The notes: generated by a model not told the origin, from the sequence alone. 14,949 nt of DNA from Rugosibacter sp. (GCA_023257495.1 JALRCC010000133.1:1-14949); one strand, 5' to 3'; positions 1 through 6,880 are shown, numbered from the stretch's first letter. Translations and numbers: made by a program.

Positions 1-232
1 GATTGACGAGAATCGTGCCGACAAAATCACCATATAGCATCATTGAAGGTGAGCGTTAGGCATTCCATTCTTGTGTGCAAAATAGGATCACGTAAGCCAC
101 CTCATCAACCTCAATTCAACACCGATTAGCCTAACCGCTGGCTCTGCTGATAGAAACTTTCGAAAAACCGAAACAACCCTTCCTGCTTCTTGTTATTTCA
201 TTGGGTTCACGGCAGGATGTACAAATAAAAAC

Positions 233-256
233 TTCTGTGGTGCCTTCTGTGGTGCC
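233..256. repeat. Perfect 12-base tandem repeat, two units
   Basis: The unit TTCTGTGGTGCC occurs twice back to back (233-244 and 245-256). Its length is a multiple of three, so in the hydrolase frame read from TTG 201 it would encode a repeated SVVP. It lies before the likely ATG start, so it is probably a leader duplication and not coding. Confidence 0.85.
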
Positions 257-290
257 TAAAGGCCCGACTTTTCGGGGAATTGAATCAACC

Positions 291-294
291 AAGG
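291..294 (+). promoter_or_regulatory. Ribosome binding site of the alpha/beta hydrolase
   Basis: AAGG lies 8 bases before the ATG at 303. This favours 303 over the in-frame TTG at 201, which has no comparable site. Confidence 0.6.
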
Positions 295-302
295 TAAAGA
301 CC

Positions 303-1190
303 ATGCAAACGTTCAAGACAAGTACAGTTGAGGCCAACGGGATTCAGTTTCAATATCTGGAAGCAGGCGCAGGGCCACTGGCGCTTTGCCTGCACGGCTT
401 TCCAGATTCTCCGTGGACTTACCGCTACCTCATCCCCGCTCTTGCCAAAGCAGGTTATCGCGCCGTGGCACCATTCATGCGGGGATATGCGCCGACAGAA
501 ATTCCGGCGAACGGCGACTATTTAACCAGCACACTTGCCGCCGACGTGGTCGCTTTGCATGAAGCTTTGGGAGGTGACGAAAAGGCCGTACTCATCGGCC
601 ACGATTGGGGTTCTGTGGCAGCTATGGGCGCCGCAGTGCAAGCCCCGCAGCGCTGGCGCCGATGCGTGTTCATGAGCGTGCCACCCTTCTCGGTTTTTGG
701 CCAAATTGCGTTTAGTTACGAACAAATCAAACGCTCGTTCTACTTCTGGTTTTTTCAAATGCAAATCGCCGATACCATCGTGCCGGGGGGCGATCTTGCT
801 TTCATTGACGGGCTGTGGGCTGACTGGTCACCTGGCTACGACGCAAAGGAGGATCTGCTGCACGTCAAAGACTGCTTGCGTCATCCTGCCAACTTGCAAG
901 CCGCTATGGGTTACTATCGATCACTGTTTGATCCTGTCCGCTTTGGCTCACCTGCAGGAATGGAAGAGCAAGTCGCCGCTTGGGGCCGCCCGATTCCCCA
1001 ACCCGCGCTTTACCTGCACGGCACGCAAGATGGCTGTGTCGGTCTTGATGCAACGGCAACAAACAATGTCCTGGATTTTCTTGGTGCGGGCTCAGCAGCC
1101 GAAAGAATTAATGGCGCAGGCCACTTCCTGCATGTGGAAAAACCAGCGAAAATTAACGAGCGCATTCTGCAGTTTTTAGGCCAAGCGTAG
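303..1190 (+). CDS. Alpha/beta hydrolase, epoxide-hydrolase/haloalkane-dehalogenase type
   Basis: This is a complete alpha/beta-hydrolase of 295 residues counted from the ATG at 303, a usual length for the family. Visible motifs are the oxyanion-hole HGFPDS (31-36) and the nucleophile elbow GHDWGS with Asp101. Asp243 in TQDG is a plausible acid, and His274 in GAGHFLHVEKP is the catalytic histidine. An Asp nucleophile in GHDWG is typical of soluble epoxide hydrolases and haloalkane dehalogenases. The lid has an MGYYRSLFD segment (202-210) like the YYR region in which epoxide hydrolases carry a ring-opening tyrosine, which favours epoxide hydrolase. There is no signal peptide, so it should be cytosolic. 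The gene ends in two consecutive TAG codons. It stands alone: the next gene on the same strand is 410 bases away. The family assignment is firm; the substrate cannot be read from the sequence. Confidence 0.85.
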   Translation: MQTFKTSTVEANGIQFQYLEAGAGPLALCLHGFPDSPWTYRYLIPALAKAGYRAVAPFMRGYAPTEIPANGDYLTSTLAADVVALHEALGGDEKAVLIGHDWGSVAAMGAAVQAPQRWRRCVFMSVPPFSVFGQIAFSYEQIKRSFYFWFFQMQIADTIVPGGDLAFIDGLWADWSPGYDAKEDLLHVKDCLRHPANLQAAMGYYRSLFDPVRFGSPAGMEEQVAAWGRPIPQPALYLHGTQDGCVGLDATATNNVLDFLGAGSAAERINGAGHFLHVEKPAKINERILQFLGQA

Positions 1191-1291
1191 TAGTTTCCCA
1201 TGTAGTGTTCCCCCATCGGGTAAGGCATTACACGCAAAGGGCGCGCGCTACCGCCGCTGATTCTCGAGTATTCATTTCAGTCATGGCAGGT

Positions 1292-1305
1292 TTTGCGATC
1301 GCAAA
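1292..1305. repeat. 14-base perfect palindrome containing GCGATCGC
   Basis: TTTGCGATCGCAAA equals its own reverse complement. It could be a regulator site or chance. GCGATCGC is also the core of the HIP1 palindrome known from cyanobacteria, but a single copy gives no support for that role here. Confidence 0.5.
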
Positions 1306-1398
1306 GCTCTGCTTCATTGCCAAACCAACATGCACTGCCTCTGCATTCTCCCAAGTCATCTTTGCACTTCCTGCGGCCAAGTAATCCCCTGTGGCGTA

Positions 1399-1416
1399 TC
1401 ACCAGCGCCGACTTTT
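1399..1416 (+). repeat. Dispersed intergenic repeat, copy A
   Basis: The 18-base sequence TCACCAGCGCCGACTTTT is found here and again, identical and in the same orientation, at 5889-5906. Both copies are intergenic and about 4.5 kb apart. A shorter related core, CCGACTTTT, is at 264-272. The flanks of the two full copies diverge at once. Confidence 0.7.
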
Positions 1417-1587
1417 CTCTGTGTATCCACTCCCGGTCTAAACCGCTGCTGAATACCTCAGTACGTCAAAAACGCGTTATATTTGAGGCAACCCAATGGA
1501 TGTTACCCGTGGAACTTTTCACCACGATGAGGATGCTTCACGTTTTTTAGGCAGCATCGTTCCGCAATCCAAAAATAAATAAAGTAT

Positions 1588-1591
1588 GGAG
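1588..1591 (+). promoter_or_regulatory. Ribosome binding site deciding the ovoA start
   Basis: GGAG ends 9 bases before the ATG at 1601. An alternative in-frame ATG at 1586 overlaps this site and has only A/T-rich sequence before it, so 1601 is preferred. Confidence 0.6.
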
Positions 1592-1600
1592 ACTTGCACC

Positions 1601-3997
1601 ATGAACCCACCCTCAACTATTGCCACGCGCGACAACGAACCCTGGCGCGTCAATGTGCGCGGTAACCAACCTGCGCTGGCGGTGCCGCGCGATGCCAGCT
1701 GGTGGACCGGAAAATCACCTGCGGCATGTCCTGGCTTGGCCGCCGATGGCACGCTGACCGCCTTGCCGCTGCCGAATTTAGCCACCTGCACGCGGCGCGA
1801 AGTGCAAGATTATTTTGATAGCGGCTGGACGCTGACAGAAGTTTTGTTTGCCGGGCTTAAAGGCGAAGAAGCATTTTTTCGCCCGCCATATCACGGGCTG
1901 CGCCATCCGATGGTGTTTTACTTCTGCCATCCTCCCGTGTTTTATACCAACAAGCTGCGTGTCGCCGGCCTGATTGCTGCGCCGCTGAATCCTTATTTCG
2001 AAAAACTGTTCGAAGTCGGCGTGGATGAAATGCGTTGGGACGACATGTCGAAAAACGAGATGCTGTGGCCCAGCGTGGATGAGGCACGCGCTTACCGCGC
2101 CGCGGTCTATGCAACGGTTAGCCAGGTGATCGCCACACACCCGGGCCTGGCCGATGGGCATGCGCCCATTACCTTGAATGATCCGCTATGGGCGCTGTTC
2201 ATGGCTTTTGAGCACGAGCGTATTCACCTGGAAACCTCAGCGGTATTGGTTCACGAACTACCGCTCGATCACGTTCAACGTCCCGCCGCCTGGCCTGCGC
2301 TGTATCCTGCCGCGCCACATGATGCCTCTACCGCACTCCGCCCCCGTCCTGGTACGGATTACCCTGCACTGACCTTGCGCGATGTCGCTGCTACGCGCAT
2401 CACGTTAGGCAAACCCGCCGACTGGCCTTCTTACGGGTGGGACAACGAGTATGGCTCGCGTAGCGCCCGTGTGGAATCTTTTCGCGCCAGCACCCAGTTG
2501 ATCAGTAATGGCGCGTTTCACGAATTTGTTGCCGCAGGCGGGTATCGGGAAGAGCGTTTCTGGTCACCGAATGGCTGGGCATGGCGCAGTTATCGCAATA
2601 TCAAATGGCCGACTTTTTGGGTTCCGGATGGCCCTGCCGGGTTGCATCGCTACAAATTGCGCACCTTGTTTGAGGTGATCGATATGCCGTGGAACTGGCC
2701 TGTGGAAGTTAACGGCCACGAGGCTTACGCTTATTGCCAATGGAAATCCGAACAAGACGGCACCACTTATCGGCTGCCGAGCGAGCATGAGCACCATGCG
2801 CTGCGCGATAGCGTGCACCGTGTTGCGGACGATATGGCATTGCAGTGCGATGGCATGGCGTTTCGCCAGCAGGGAATCAACCTGAATCTCGCCTATGGCT
2901 CGCCCATGCCGGTGGATGCGGGGCGTATCACCAACGCCGGGTTTTATGATGTGTTTGGCAATGGCTGGCAATGGCTGGCAGATGATTTCAATCCCTTGCC
3001 CGGTAGTGAAGTCCATCCACTCTATGATGATTTCAGCAGCCCGTGTTACGACGGTCAGCATCAGATGATCCTGGGCGGCTCATGGGTTTCCACTGGCGAA
3101 ATGACCGGCCCCTGGGCACGGTTTCACTTTCGCCCGCATTTTTTTCAGCACGCAGGGTTTCGCCTGGTCGAAGCGGCTCACGATGGCGGTGCCATTCACC
3201 TGGATAGCGGCGATGCAGCGCATCAGGTGTATGAAGACCGGCAGATGGTGAATGATTACCTGCTGCTGCACTATGGCAGTCAGGTCGACCAGATGCCGCA
3301 TGCTTTTGGCCCGCAGGCGGCGACGGAATTCCCGCTGCGCTGTGCACAATGGTTACTCGAAGGTGCGCCAGAGTTTGGCGCGGGCACCCAGCGCGCGCTG
3401 GAAATTGGTTGTGCCGTTGGCCGGGCAAGCTTTGAATTGGCACGCGGCTATCAGGAAGTGATCGGCGTGGATCTGTCACGCGCTTTTATTGATACTGCTG
3501 AAATCTTGCAGCGCGATGGTCACTTGGATTATTTTCGCAAAGATGAAGGTGAGCTGGGCACGCACCTGACCGCACATGTGGCACCTGTCATTGATCGGCG
3601 GCGTGTGGCATTCCGCCAGGCAGACGCCTGCTCGCTGCCTGCCGATTATGTGGATTTTGATGCCGTGCTGATGGCCAATCTGCTGTGCCGTTTGCCCAGC
3701 CCGAAATCATTGCTCGGGCGGCTGGGTGGGCCGCGTGGTCTGGTTAAAGTGGGTGGACTGGTGGCACTGTTTTCACCTTATAGCTGGCTGGAACAATTTA
3801 CCCCTCGCGGGGCATGGCTTGGCGGCTTTGAAAAAGCAGGGCGTCCCATAAAAACTGCGGATGCCTTGCGCGAGTTTTTCACGCAAGAGGGCTTTGTGTT
3901 ACGCCGCGAAGAAGAAGTGCCCTTGGTGATTCGCGAACATCACCGAAAATATCAATACATCGTCACGCATGCCATGTTGTGGCAGCGATCGGTTTAG
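1601..3997 (+). CDS. ovoA: OvoA: 5-histidylcysteine sulfoxide synthase fused to methyltransferase
   Basis: OvoA is a non-haem iron enzyme that joins L-cysteine to C5 of L-histidine with O2, giving 5-histidylcysteine sulfoxide, the first step of ovothiol synthesis. Its C-terminal domain is the methyltransferase that later N-methylates 5-thiohistidine. The 798-residue protein shows all three family parts. A DinB-like N-terminal domain carries the iron motif HX3HXE (His205, His209, Glu211), and His110 in FYFCH is a likely third ligand. A formylglycine-generating-enzyme/EgtB-like middle domain has NGWQWLADDF near 454 and GGSW at 492-495. A SAM-dependent methyltransferase has motif I EIGCAVGR at 601-608. 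The single-domain ergothioneine enzyme EgtB lacks this fused methyltransferase. The PLP lyase OvoB, needed for the second step, is not in the window. The gene ends at the strong terminator 4013-4051. Product assignment is confident; the start could be 1586. Confidence 0.95.
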   Translation: MNPPSTIATRDNEPWRVNVRGNQPALAVPRDASWWTGKSPAACPGLAADGTLTALPLPNLATCTRREVQDYFDSGWTLTEVLFAGLKGEEAFFRPPYHGLRHPMVFYFCHPPVFYTNKLRVAGLIAAPLNPYFEKLFEVGVDEMRWDDMSKNEMLWPSVDEARAYRAAVYATVSQVIATHPGLADGHAPITLNDPLWALFMAFEHERIHLETSAVLVHELPLDHVQRPAAWPALYPAAPHDASTALRPRPGTDYPALTLRDVAATRITLGKPADWPSYGWDNEYGSRSARVESFRASTQLISNGAFHEFVAAGGYREERFWSPNGWAWRSYRNIKWPTFWVPDGPAGLHRYKLRTLFEVIDMPWNWPVEVNGHEAYAYCQWKSEQDGTTYRLPSEHEHHALRDSVHRVADDMALQCDGMAFRQQGINLNLAYGSPMPVDAGRITNAGFYDVFGNGWQWLADDFNPLPGSEVHPLYDDFSSPCYDGQHQMILGGSWVSTGEMTGPWARFHFRPHFFQHAGFRLVEAAHDGGAIHLDSGDAAHQVYEDRQMVNDYLLLHYGSQVDQMPHAFGPQAATEFPLRCAQWLLEGAPEFGAGTQRALEIGCAVGRASFELARGYQEVIGVDLSRAFIDTAEILQRDGHLDYFRKDEGELGTHLTAHVAPVIDRRRVAFRQADACSLPADYVDFDAVLMANLLCRLPSPKSLLGRLGGPRGLVKVGGLVALFSPYSWLEQFTPRGAWLGGFEKAGRPIKTADALREFFTQEGFVLRREEEVPLVIREHHRKYQYIVTHAMLWQRSV

Positions 3998-4012
3998 CCT
4001 GACTTGCTCCAT

Positions 4013-4051
4013 AAAAAAAGCGGATGAATTTTGAATTCATCCGCTTTTTTT
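4013..4051. terminator. Two-way intrinsic terminator between ovoA and the DraG-like gene
   Basis: A perfect 18-base inverted repeat (4013-4030 with 4034-4051) has a 3-base loop. Its core pairs GCGGATGAATT with AATTCATCCGC, flanked by seven A on the left and seven T on the right. It therefore works for ovoA on the plus strand and for the convergent minus-strand gene that stops at 4071. Confidence 0.93.
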
Positions 4052-4070
4052 ATGTCGGAAAAACCGAACT

Positions 4071-5060
4071 CTATTCGGCAGTGATTTTTTCAGCTTGCTG
4101 CACAATTTGCGCAATTCCAGTCAATTGGCTAAGCCAGACGAGAGGAATTCCCCGCAGGGGCGAAGACTCTTGGCGTGAGCGCACCGCATCGTGTGCTGCC
4201 GTCAGCGCACCCAGCATCAGTGAGCGGCCACAGCTATCGCCGCCAGCAAGAATATTGGCTTCAACTGCTTCGCCAAAACCGCTGGCGCGATGGGCAATGT
4301 GAAACAACAGTGGCAAGCCCTGGTGCAAATGGCATGGCATGCCAAAGCGTGCAGCAGCGGCTGGGGCATCCAGCACCGGCAAGGCGAGTGCTTCGGTCAG
4401 CAGGGGTTGCAGCATATCGCCTGCGGCTTGCGCTGCACGCAGCAGTGCCTGGGGTAGCGGCGTTCCGGCCAGCACTTCATCCAGCGCAATCGCCGCAACA
4501 TTGGCCGCATCGCGTGCTTGCGTGTGATCGTGCGTCACCGCAACCGCTTGCTGCACTGTTTTCAAAAGCTCATCTCGCGATCGTATATGGCCAGCAGGCT
4601 GACTCACCACGATGGCAGGAATGCATTCCAGGGCAGGTAATTGATCGTCATCGGCACCGCTTATGGCGGGATAGTCTTCCGGCTTGGCATAGCTCAGCAA
4701 GCGCACGACGGTCAGGCGCGTAGGACGATCGGCATATCCCACCCAATGCCCGCCAGGACCAAAGGCAGCGAGCCATTCTTGTTGAAATGCTTGGCGCGCG
4801 AAATTGCCGCCTGTTTTGGCGAGATGCGCCAGCATCAGACGACACGACTCCCCATAAAAAGACAAGTCGCCCACCTGCTTACCTGCGTGAGCGAAATAAC
4901 CCATTGCCCCGTGATAGCTTTCTGGATCCGGCGCGCGAAATGTCAGCGGGCCTTGTTGCTGCAGGTTTTTCAGCCGCTCTGCATCGTACAGCCAGTGCAA
5001 GCCTAGCGTGGCTGCATCGGCAGTTAGGGCACCCAGTATGGCTGCAAGTCGTGGAGTCAT
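4071..5060 (-). CDS. ADP-ribosylglycohydrolase-fold (DraG-like) protein with altered metal motifs
   Basis: This 329-residue protein resembles the ADP-ribosylglycohydrolase superfamily (DraG, ARH1/ARH3), all-alpha enzymes that use two Mg ions to remove ADP-ribose. Family-like pieces in order are the N-terminal ALTADAATLGLHWLYD (11-26), THDHTQARDAA (176-186) and the C-terminal NILAGGDSCGR (269-279). The usual ligand motifs appear changed. The expected GDA is ADA (14-16), no TDDT-type motif is seen where SFYGES (67-72) occurs, and the C-terminal GGDxDT is GGDSCG (273-278). It may therefore act on another substrate or bind ligand without classic catalysis. It lies 41 bases downstream of the cobalamin adenosyltransferase on the same strand, so the two are probably co-transcribed. 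The ATG at 5060 has only a distant AAAGG before it. Fold call is firm; function is unknown. Confidence 0.8.
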   Translation of the reverse strand: MTPRLAAILGALTADAATLGLHWLYDAERLKNLQQQGPLTFRAPDPESYHGAMGYFAHAGKQVGDLSFYGESCRLMLAHLAKTGGNFARQAFQQEWLAAFGPGGHWVGYADRPTRLTVVRLLSYAKPEDYPAISGADDDQLPALECIPAIVVSQPAGHIRSRDELLKTVQQAVAVTHDHTQARDAANVAAIALDEVLAGTPLPQALLRAAQAAGDMLQPLLTEALALPVLDAPAAAARFGMPCHLHQGLPLLFHIAHRASGFGEAVEANILAGGDSCGRSLMLGALTAAHDAVRSRQESSPLRGIPLVWLSQLTGIAQIVQQAEKITAE

Positions 5061-5101
5061 TTTTTATGGAAACCTTTGCCAGATACCGTTGCGCATATTT
5101 T

Positions 5102-5653
5102 TTAAGCGTTCTTACCCTTTTGCCACAGCACGTCACCGCTGCCTGCCACGTGATTCAACCAGCGGCCAAGCACGAATAACAAGTCGGAGAGCCGATTAAG
5201 GTATTGCCGTCCGCAATCAGAGACCGTTTCGGTGGCAGCCAGCGCCACCACCGCACGCTCTGCCCGGCGGCACACAGTACGGGCCAGATGGGTAAGTGCA
5301 GCAGCTCGCTCGCCACCAGGCAGAATGAACTCCTTGAGCGGCTGCAGATTCTCGTTGTAATGATCAATCGCGGCTTCCAGCTGAGCTGGTTGGGTACTTT
5401 TAAGTAGGGTAGCACCGGGAATTGACAGCTCACCGCCCAGATCGAACAGGTCGTGCTGAATACCGATGAGTAGCGTGCGCACATCATCAGGCAACGCCTC
5501 ACACAGGATGACCCCGATCAACGAATTGGTTTCATCCACATCACCTAGCGCAGAGATGCGCTCGGAGTATTTTGGACTGCGCGAACCATCACCCAGTCCC
5601 GTAGTCCCCGCATCACCCGTGCGGGTATAAATTTTCGAGAGTCGATAGCCCAT
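5102..5653 (-). CDS. pduO: PduO-type cob(I)alamin adenosyltransferase
   Basis: The enzyme transfers the 5'-deoxyadenosyl group of ATP to cob(I)alamin, making adenosylcobalamin. The 183-residue protein has the PduO/MMAB signatures in order: the N-terminal ATP-binding stretch [19 protein letters not shown] (7-25), [11 protein letters not shown] (37-47), FILPGG (109-114), the arginine-rich RTVCRRAER (125-133), and the C-terminal helix [15 protein letters not shown] (151-165). Length is normal for the family, which works as a cytosolic trimer. It is the first gene of a two-gene minus-strand unit with the DraG-like gene. The start has no clear Shine-Dalgarno, and the leader shows no B12-box sequence, so a cobalamin riboswitch is not supported. 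A TACAAT at 5714-5719 on the minus strand could be a -10 element, but no matching -35 was seen. Confidence 0.93.
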   Translation of the reverse strand: MGYRLSKIYTRTGDAGTTGLGDGSRSPKYSERISALGDVDETNSLIGVILCEALPDDVRTLLIGIQHDLFDLGGELSIPGATLLKSTQPAQLEAAIDHYNENLQPLKEFILPGGERAAALTHLARTVCRRAERAVVALAATETVSDCGRQYLNRLSDLLFVLGRWLNHVAGSGDVLWQKGKNA

Positions 5654-5802
5654 AAGATTTTTTGTTCAGTGTTAATGACAGAAGAGCAAAACATCGTTCC
5701 ACCCATGTGCTTCATTGTAAGCCGGGGATGATTTTTCTGCATTGCATTGCTCGACTTAGCAGGTTGTGAGCGTTACACAGCGAAGCACTGAAATGAAACC
5801 CG

Positions 5803-5816
5803 CTACGCTAGCGTAG
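5803..5816. repeat. 14-base perfect palindrome
   Basis: CTACGCTAGCGTAG equals its own reverse complement. It lies near the middle of a pair of 10-base inverted arms (5757-5766 and 5862-5871), so the whole 115-base segment could be a folded element or a protein-binding region. Confidence 0.6.
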
Positions 5817-5888
5817 TACTGTCATCTACCTTAAAGGGTACCAGGAATGAAACCGATCCTTCAGCCTGCTACAAAGCGTTGCACCGTG

Positions 5889-5906
5889 TCACCAGCGCCG
5901 ACTTTT
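5889..5906 (+). repeat. Dispersed intergenic repeat, copy B
   Basis: This is an exact copy, same orientation, of the 18-base sequence at 1399-1416. It lies downstream of the minus-strand tRNA-Arg gene. The following bases add one more T and then diverge from copy A. Confidence 0.7.
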
Positions 5907-5974
5907 TGGATAAATTTCAAGAAAAAAGCGTAGCGATTTTTAGGGCGGTTCGACACCAGATCGAAGATAGAAAC

Positions 5975-6051
5975 TGGTCCGCCCGACAGGACTCGAACCT
6001 GTTACCCCCGGCTTAGAAGGCCGGTGCTCTATCCAGATGAGCTACGGGCGG
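5975..6051 (-). tRNA. tRNA-Arg (anticodon TCT)
   Basis: The complete 77-base tRNA includes an encoded CCA (5975-5977). The cloverleaf is intact: acceptor CCGCCCG pairs with CGGGCGG, D stem GCTC/GAGC, anticodon stem CCGGC/GCCGG with loop CTTCTAA, T stem ACAGG/CCTGT. The anticodon lies at 6015-6017 and reads AGA codons (and AGG by wobble). It is 95 bases downstream of tRNA-Pro and probably shares its transcript. Confidence 0.96.
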
Positions 6052-6146
6052 AAAAGGCAGCAAGTGCTGGAATTTATAAGATAAGAAGACAAGACTGGAT
6101 GTCGTCTAAAAAAGACACGGCCCTTTAGTAAAAAGACAAAAGGGAT

Positions 6147-6223
6147 TGGTCGGGGTGAAAGGATTCGAACCTTCGACATCTTGCTCCCAAAGCAAGCGCG
6201 CTACCGGGCTGCGCCACACCCCG
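6147..6223 (-). tRNA. tRNA-Pro (anticodon TGG)
   Basis: The complete 77-base tRNA includes an encoded CCA (6147-6149). Acceptor CGGGGTG pairs with CACCCCG, the anticodon stem is CTTGC/GCAAG with loop TTTGGGA, and the T loop is TTCGAAT. The anticodon is at 6187-6189. It is the first tRNA behind the promoter at 6235-6264; its 5' end lies 11 bases after the -10 box. Confidence 0.96.
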
Positions 6224-6234
6224 AACAACTTCGC

Positions 6235-6264
6235 ATTCTACTCAACCTGGCGTTTGTCGGTCAA
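6235..6264 (-). promoter_or_regulatory. Sigma70 promoter of the tRNA-Pro/tRNA-Arg unit
   Basis: On the minus strand, TTGACC (6264-6259) and TAGAAT (6240-6235) are 18 bases apart, each matching five of six consensus bases. The discriminator begins GCG, and the mature tRNA starts 11 bases after the -10 box. This fits a stable-RNA promoter firing just before the tRNA. It faces away from dksA. Confidence 0.75.
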
Positions 6265-6308
6265 TGCTGTTAAGCTCTTTCTGGCTTCTGTTGTCATAAA
6301 GATTTGAC

Positions 6309-6337
6309 TTGCGATAGCCATAGGTTTCGTATATAAA
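6309..6337 (+). promoter_or_regulatory. Candidate dksA promoter
   Basis: TTGCGA (6309-6314) and TATAAA (6332-6337) are 17 bases apart on the plus strand, giving a leader of about 26 bases. An alternative pair, TTGACT (6304-6309) with TATATA (6330-6335), has a poor 20-base spacer. The assignment is tentative. Confidence 0.4.
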
Positions 6338-6369
6338 GCACCCCTCTTTGTTTTTAGTTAAAAAGTGCA

Positions 6370-6798
6370 ATGGCTGACGATCTGCTACATAAAAAACAGT
6401 TTCCTGCCTACGTTCCGAAAAAGGGCGAGCAGTATATGAGTGCAAAACAGCTGGCTCATTTCCGTGCAATACTTTCTGCGGTCAAGGAAGATCTGCGTGA
6501 CGATATCGAGCGCACAGTGCATACCATGCAGGATGAGGCGACTGTGTTTGCTGATCCCAATGATCGTGCCAGTCAGGAATCTGACATTGCGCTTGAGCTC
6601 CGCAATCGTGATCGCGAACGCAAGTTGATCAAGAAAATTGACGAGTCCATCGCTCTTATCGAAAGCGAGGATTATGGTTACTGCAATTCATGTGGTGTTG
6701 AAATCGGCCTGAAACGCCTCGAGGCCCGCCCAACTGCAACGCTATGCATTGACTGCAAAACACTGGAAGAGCATCGCGAAAAACAGATCGGCAAATAA
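6370..6798 (+). CDS. dksA: DksA, RNA polymerase-binding transcription factor
   Basis: DksA binds in the RNA polymerase secondary channel and, with ppGpp, lowers rRNA/tRNA promoter activity and raises amino-acid promoters. The 142-residue protein has the coiled-coil tip DPNDRAS with Asp62, Asp65 and Ala67, matching the key tip residues of E. coli DksA. It also has a four-cysteine zinc finger (Cys105, Cys108, Cys126, Cys129) and the conserved [15 protein letters not shown] helix (76-90). The start at 6370 lacks a clear Shine-Dalgarno. An internal ATG at 6436 has AAGGG (6421-6425) before it, but the GEQYM region just upstream matches E. coli GEEYM, so the longer form is favoured. It is divergent from the tRNA promoter and ends at the terminator 6852-6880. 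Confidence 0.96.
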   Translation: MADDLLHKKQFPAYVPKKGEQYMSAKQLAHFRAILSAVKEDLRDDIERTVHTMQDEATVFADPNDRASQESDIALELRNRDRERKLIKKIDESIALIESEDYGYCNSCGVEIGLKRLEARPTATLCIDCKTLEEHREKQIGK

Positions 6799-6851
6799 TT
6801 TTTTATCGCTATTTGGCATAGCTGACTCACATCTATTTTTAATTAGCCAAT

Positions 6852-6880
6852 AAAAAAAGGACGCTTGAGCGTCCTTTTTT
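6852..6880. terminator. Two-way terminator between dksA and pnp
   Basis: GGACGC (6859-6864), loop TTGA, GCGTCC (6869-6874) is flanked by seven A before and six T after. The symmetry serves both convergent genes: dksA ending at 6798 and pnp ending at 6906. Confidence 0.9.

Larger units (their letters stand above)
1..302. other. Region upstream of the hydrolase, no gene supported
   Basis: No convincing gene is seen here. Short frames open at the left edge close at about 37 and 57 and could be the tail of an upstream gene, but they are too short to identify. The right part holds a perfect 12-base tandem repeat (233-256), a small hairpin (263-276: CCCGA, loop CTTT, TCGGG) and the Shine-Dalgarno of the hydrolase (291-294). 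A TTG at 201 opens the hydrolase frame 34 codons early, but nothing in that stretch resembles the family. Confidence 0.5.
1191..1600. other. Gene-free gap between hydrolase and ovoA
   Basis: No coding frame here resembles a protein. The gap contains a 14-base perfect palindrome (1292-1305), one copy of a dispersed 18-base repeat (1399-1416) and the ovoA ribosome binding site. I could not pick out a convincing promoter for ovoA or a clear intrinsic terminator for the hydrolase. Confidence 0.5.
5654..5974. other. Gene-free stretch with palindrome and repeats
   Basis: No protein gene is supported. It holds inverted arms TAGCAGGTTG (5757-5766) and CAGCCTGCTA (5862-5871), which pair with one G-U. 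Near their centre is a perfect 14-base palindrome (5803-5816). Copy B of the dispersed 18-base repeat is at 5889-5906. No convincing intrinsic terminator for the tRNA unit was found between 5907 and 5974. Confidence 0.5.

Noticed and set aside
1..57. Tail of an upstream protein gene at the left edge
   Set aside because: Two plus-strand frames are open from the edge but end after 11 and 18 codons, too short to tell coding from chance.
2957..2980. 10-base tandem repeat inside ovoA (GGCAATGGCT region)
   Set aside because: It falls in the conserved GNGWQWLAD coding motif, so it is explained by codon choice for a conserved protein segment.
4175..4723. 182-codon open frame on the plus strand opposite the DraG-like gene
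   Set aside because: It lies wholly within the recognised minus-strand gene, has no ribosome site or family resemblance, and is composed as expected for an antisense shadow.
5654..5760. Cobalamin riboswitch before pduO
   Set aside because: Looked for because of the gene's function. No B12-box-like sequence is seen in the minus-strand leader, and the leader is short.
6052..6146. Terminator between tRNA-Pro and tRNA-Arg
   Set aside because: There are short CCCTTT/AAAGGG and GTCT/AGAC repeats and T runs, but the stems are weak; the two tRNAs share orientation and no second promoter is obvious, so read-through is more likely.
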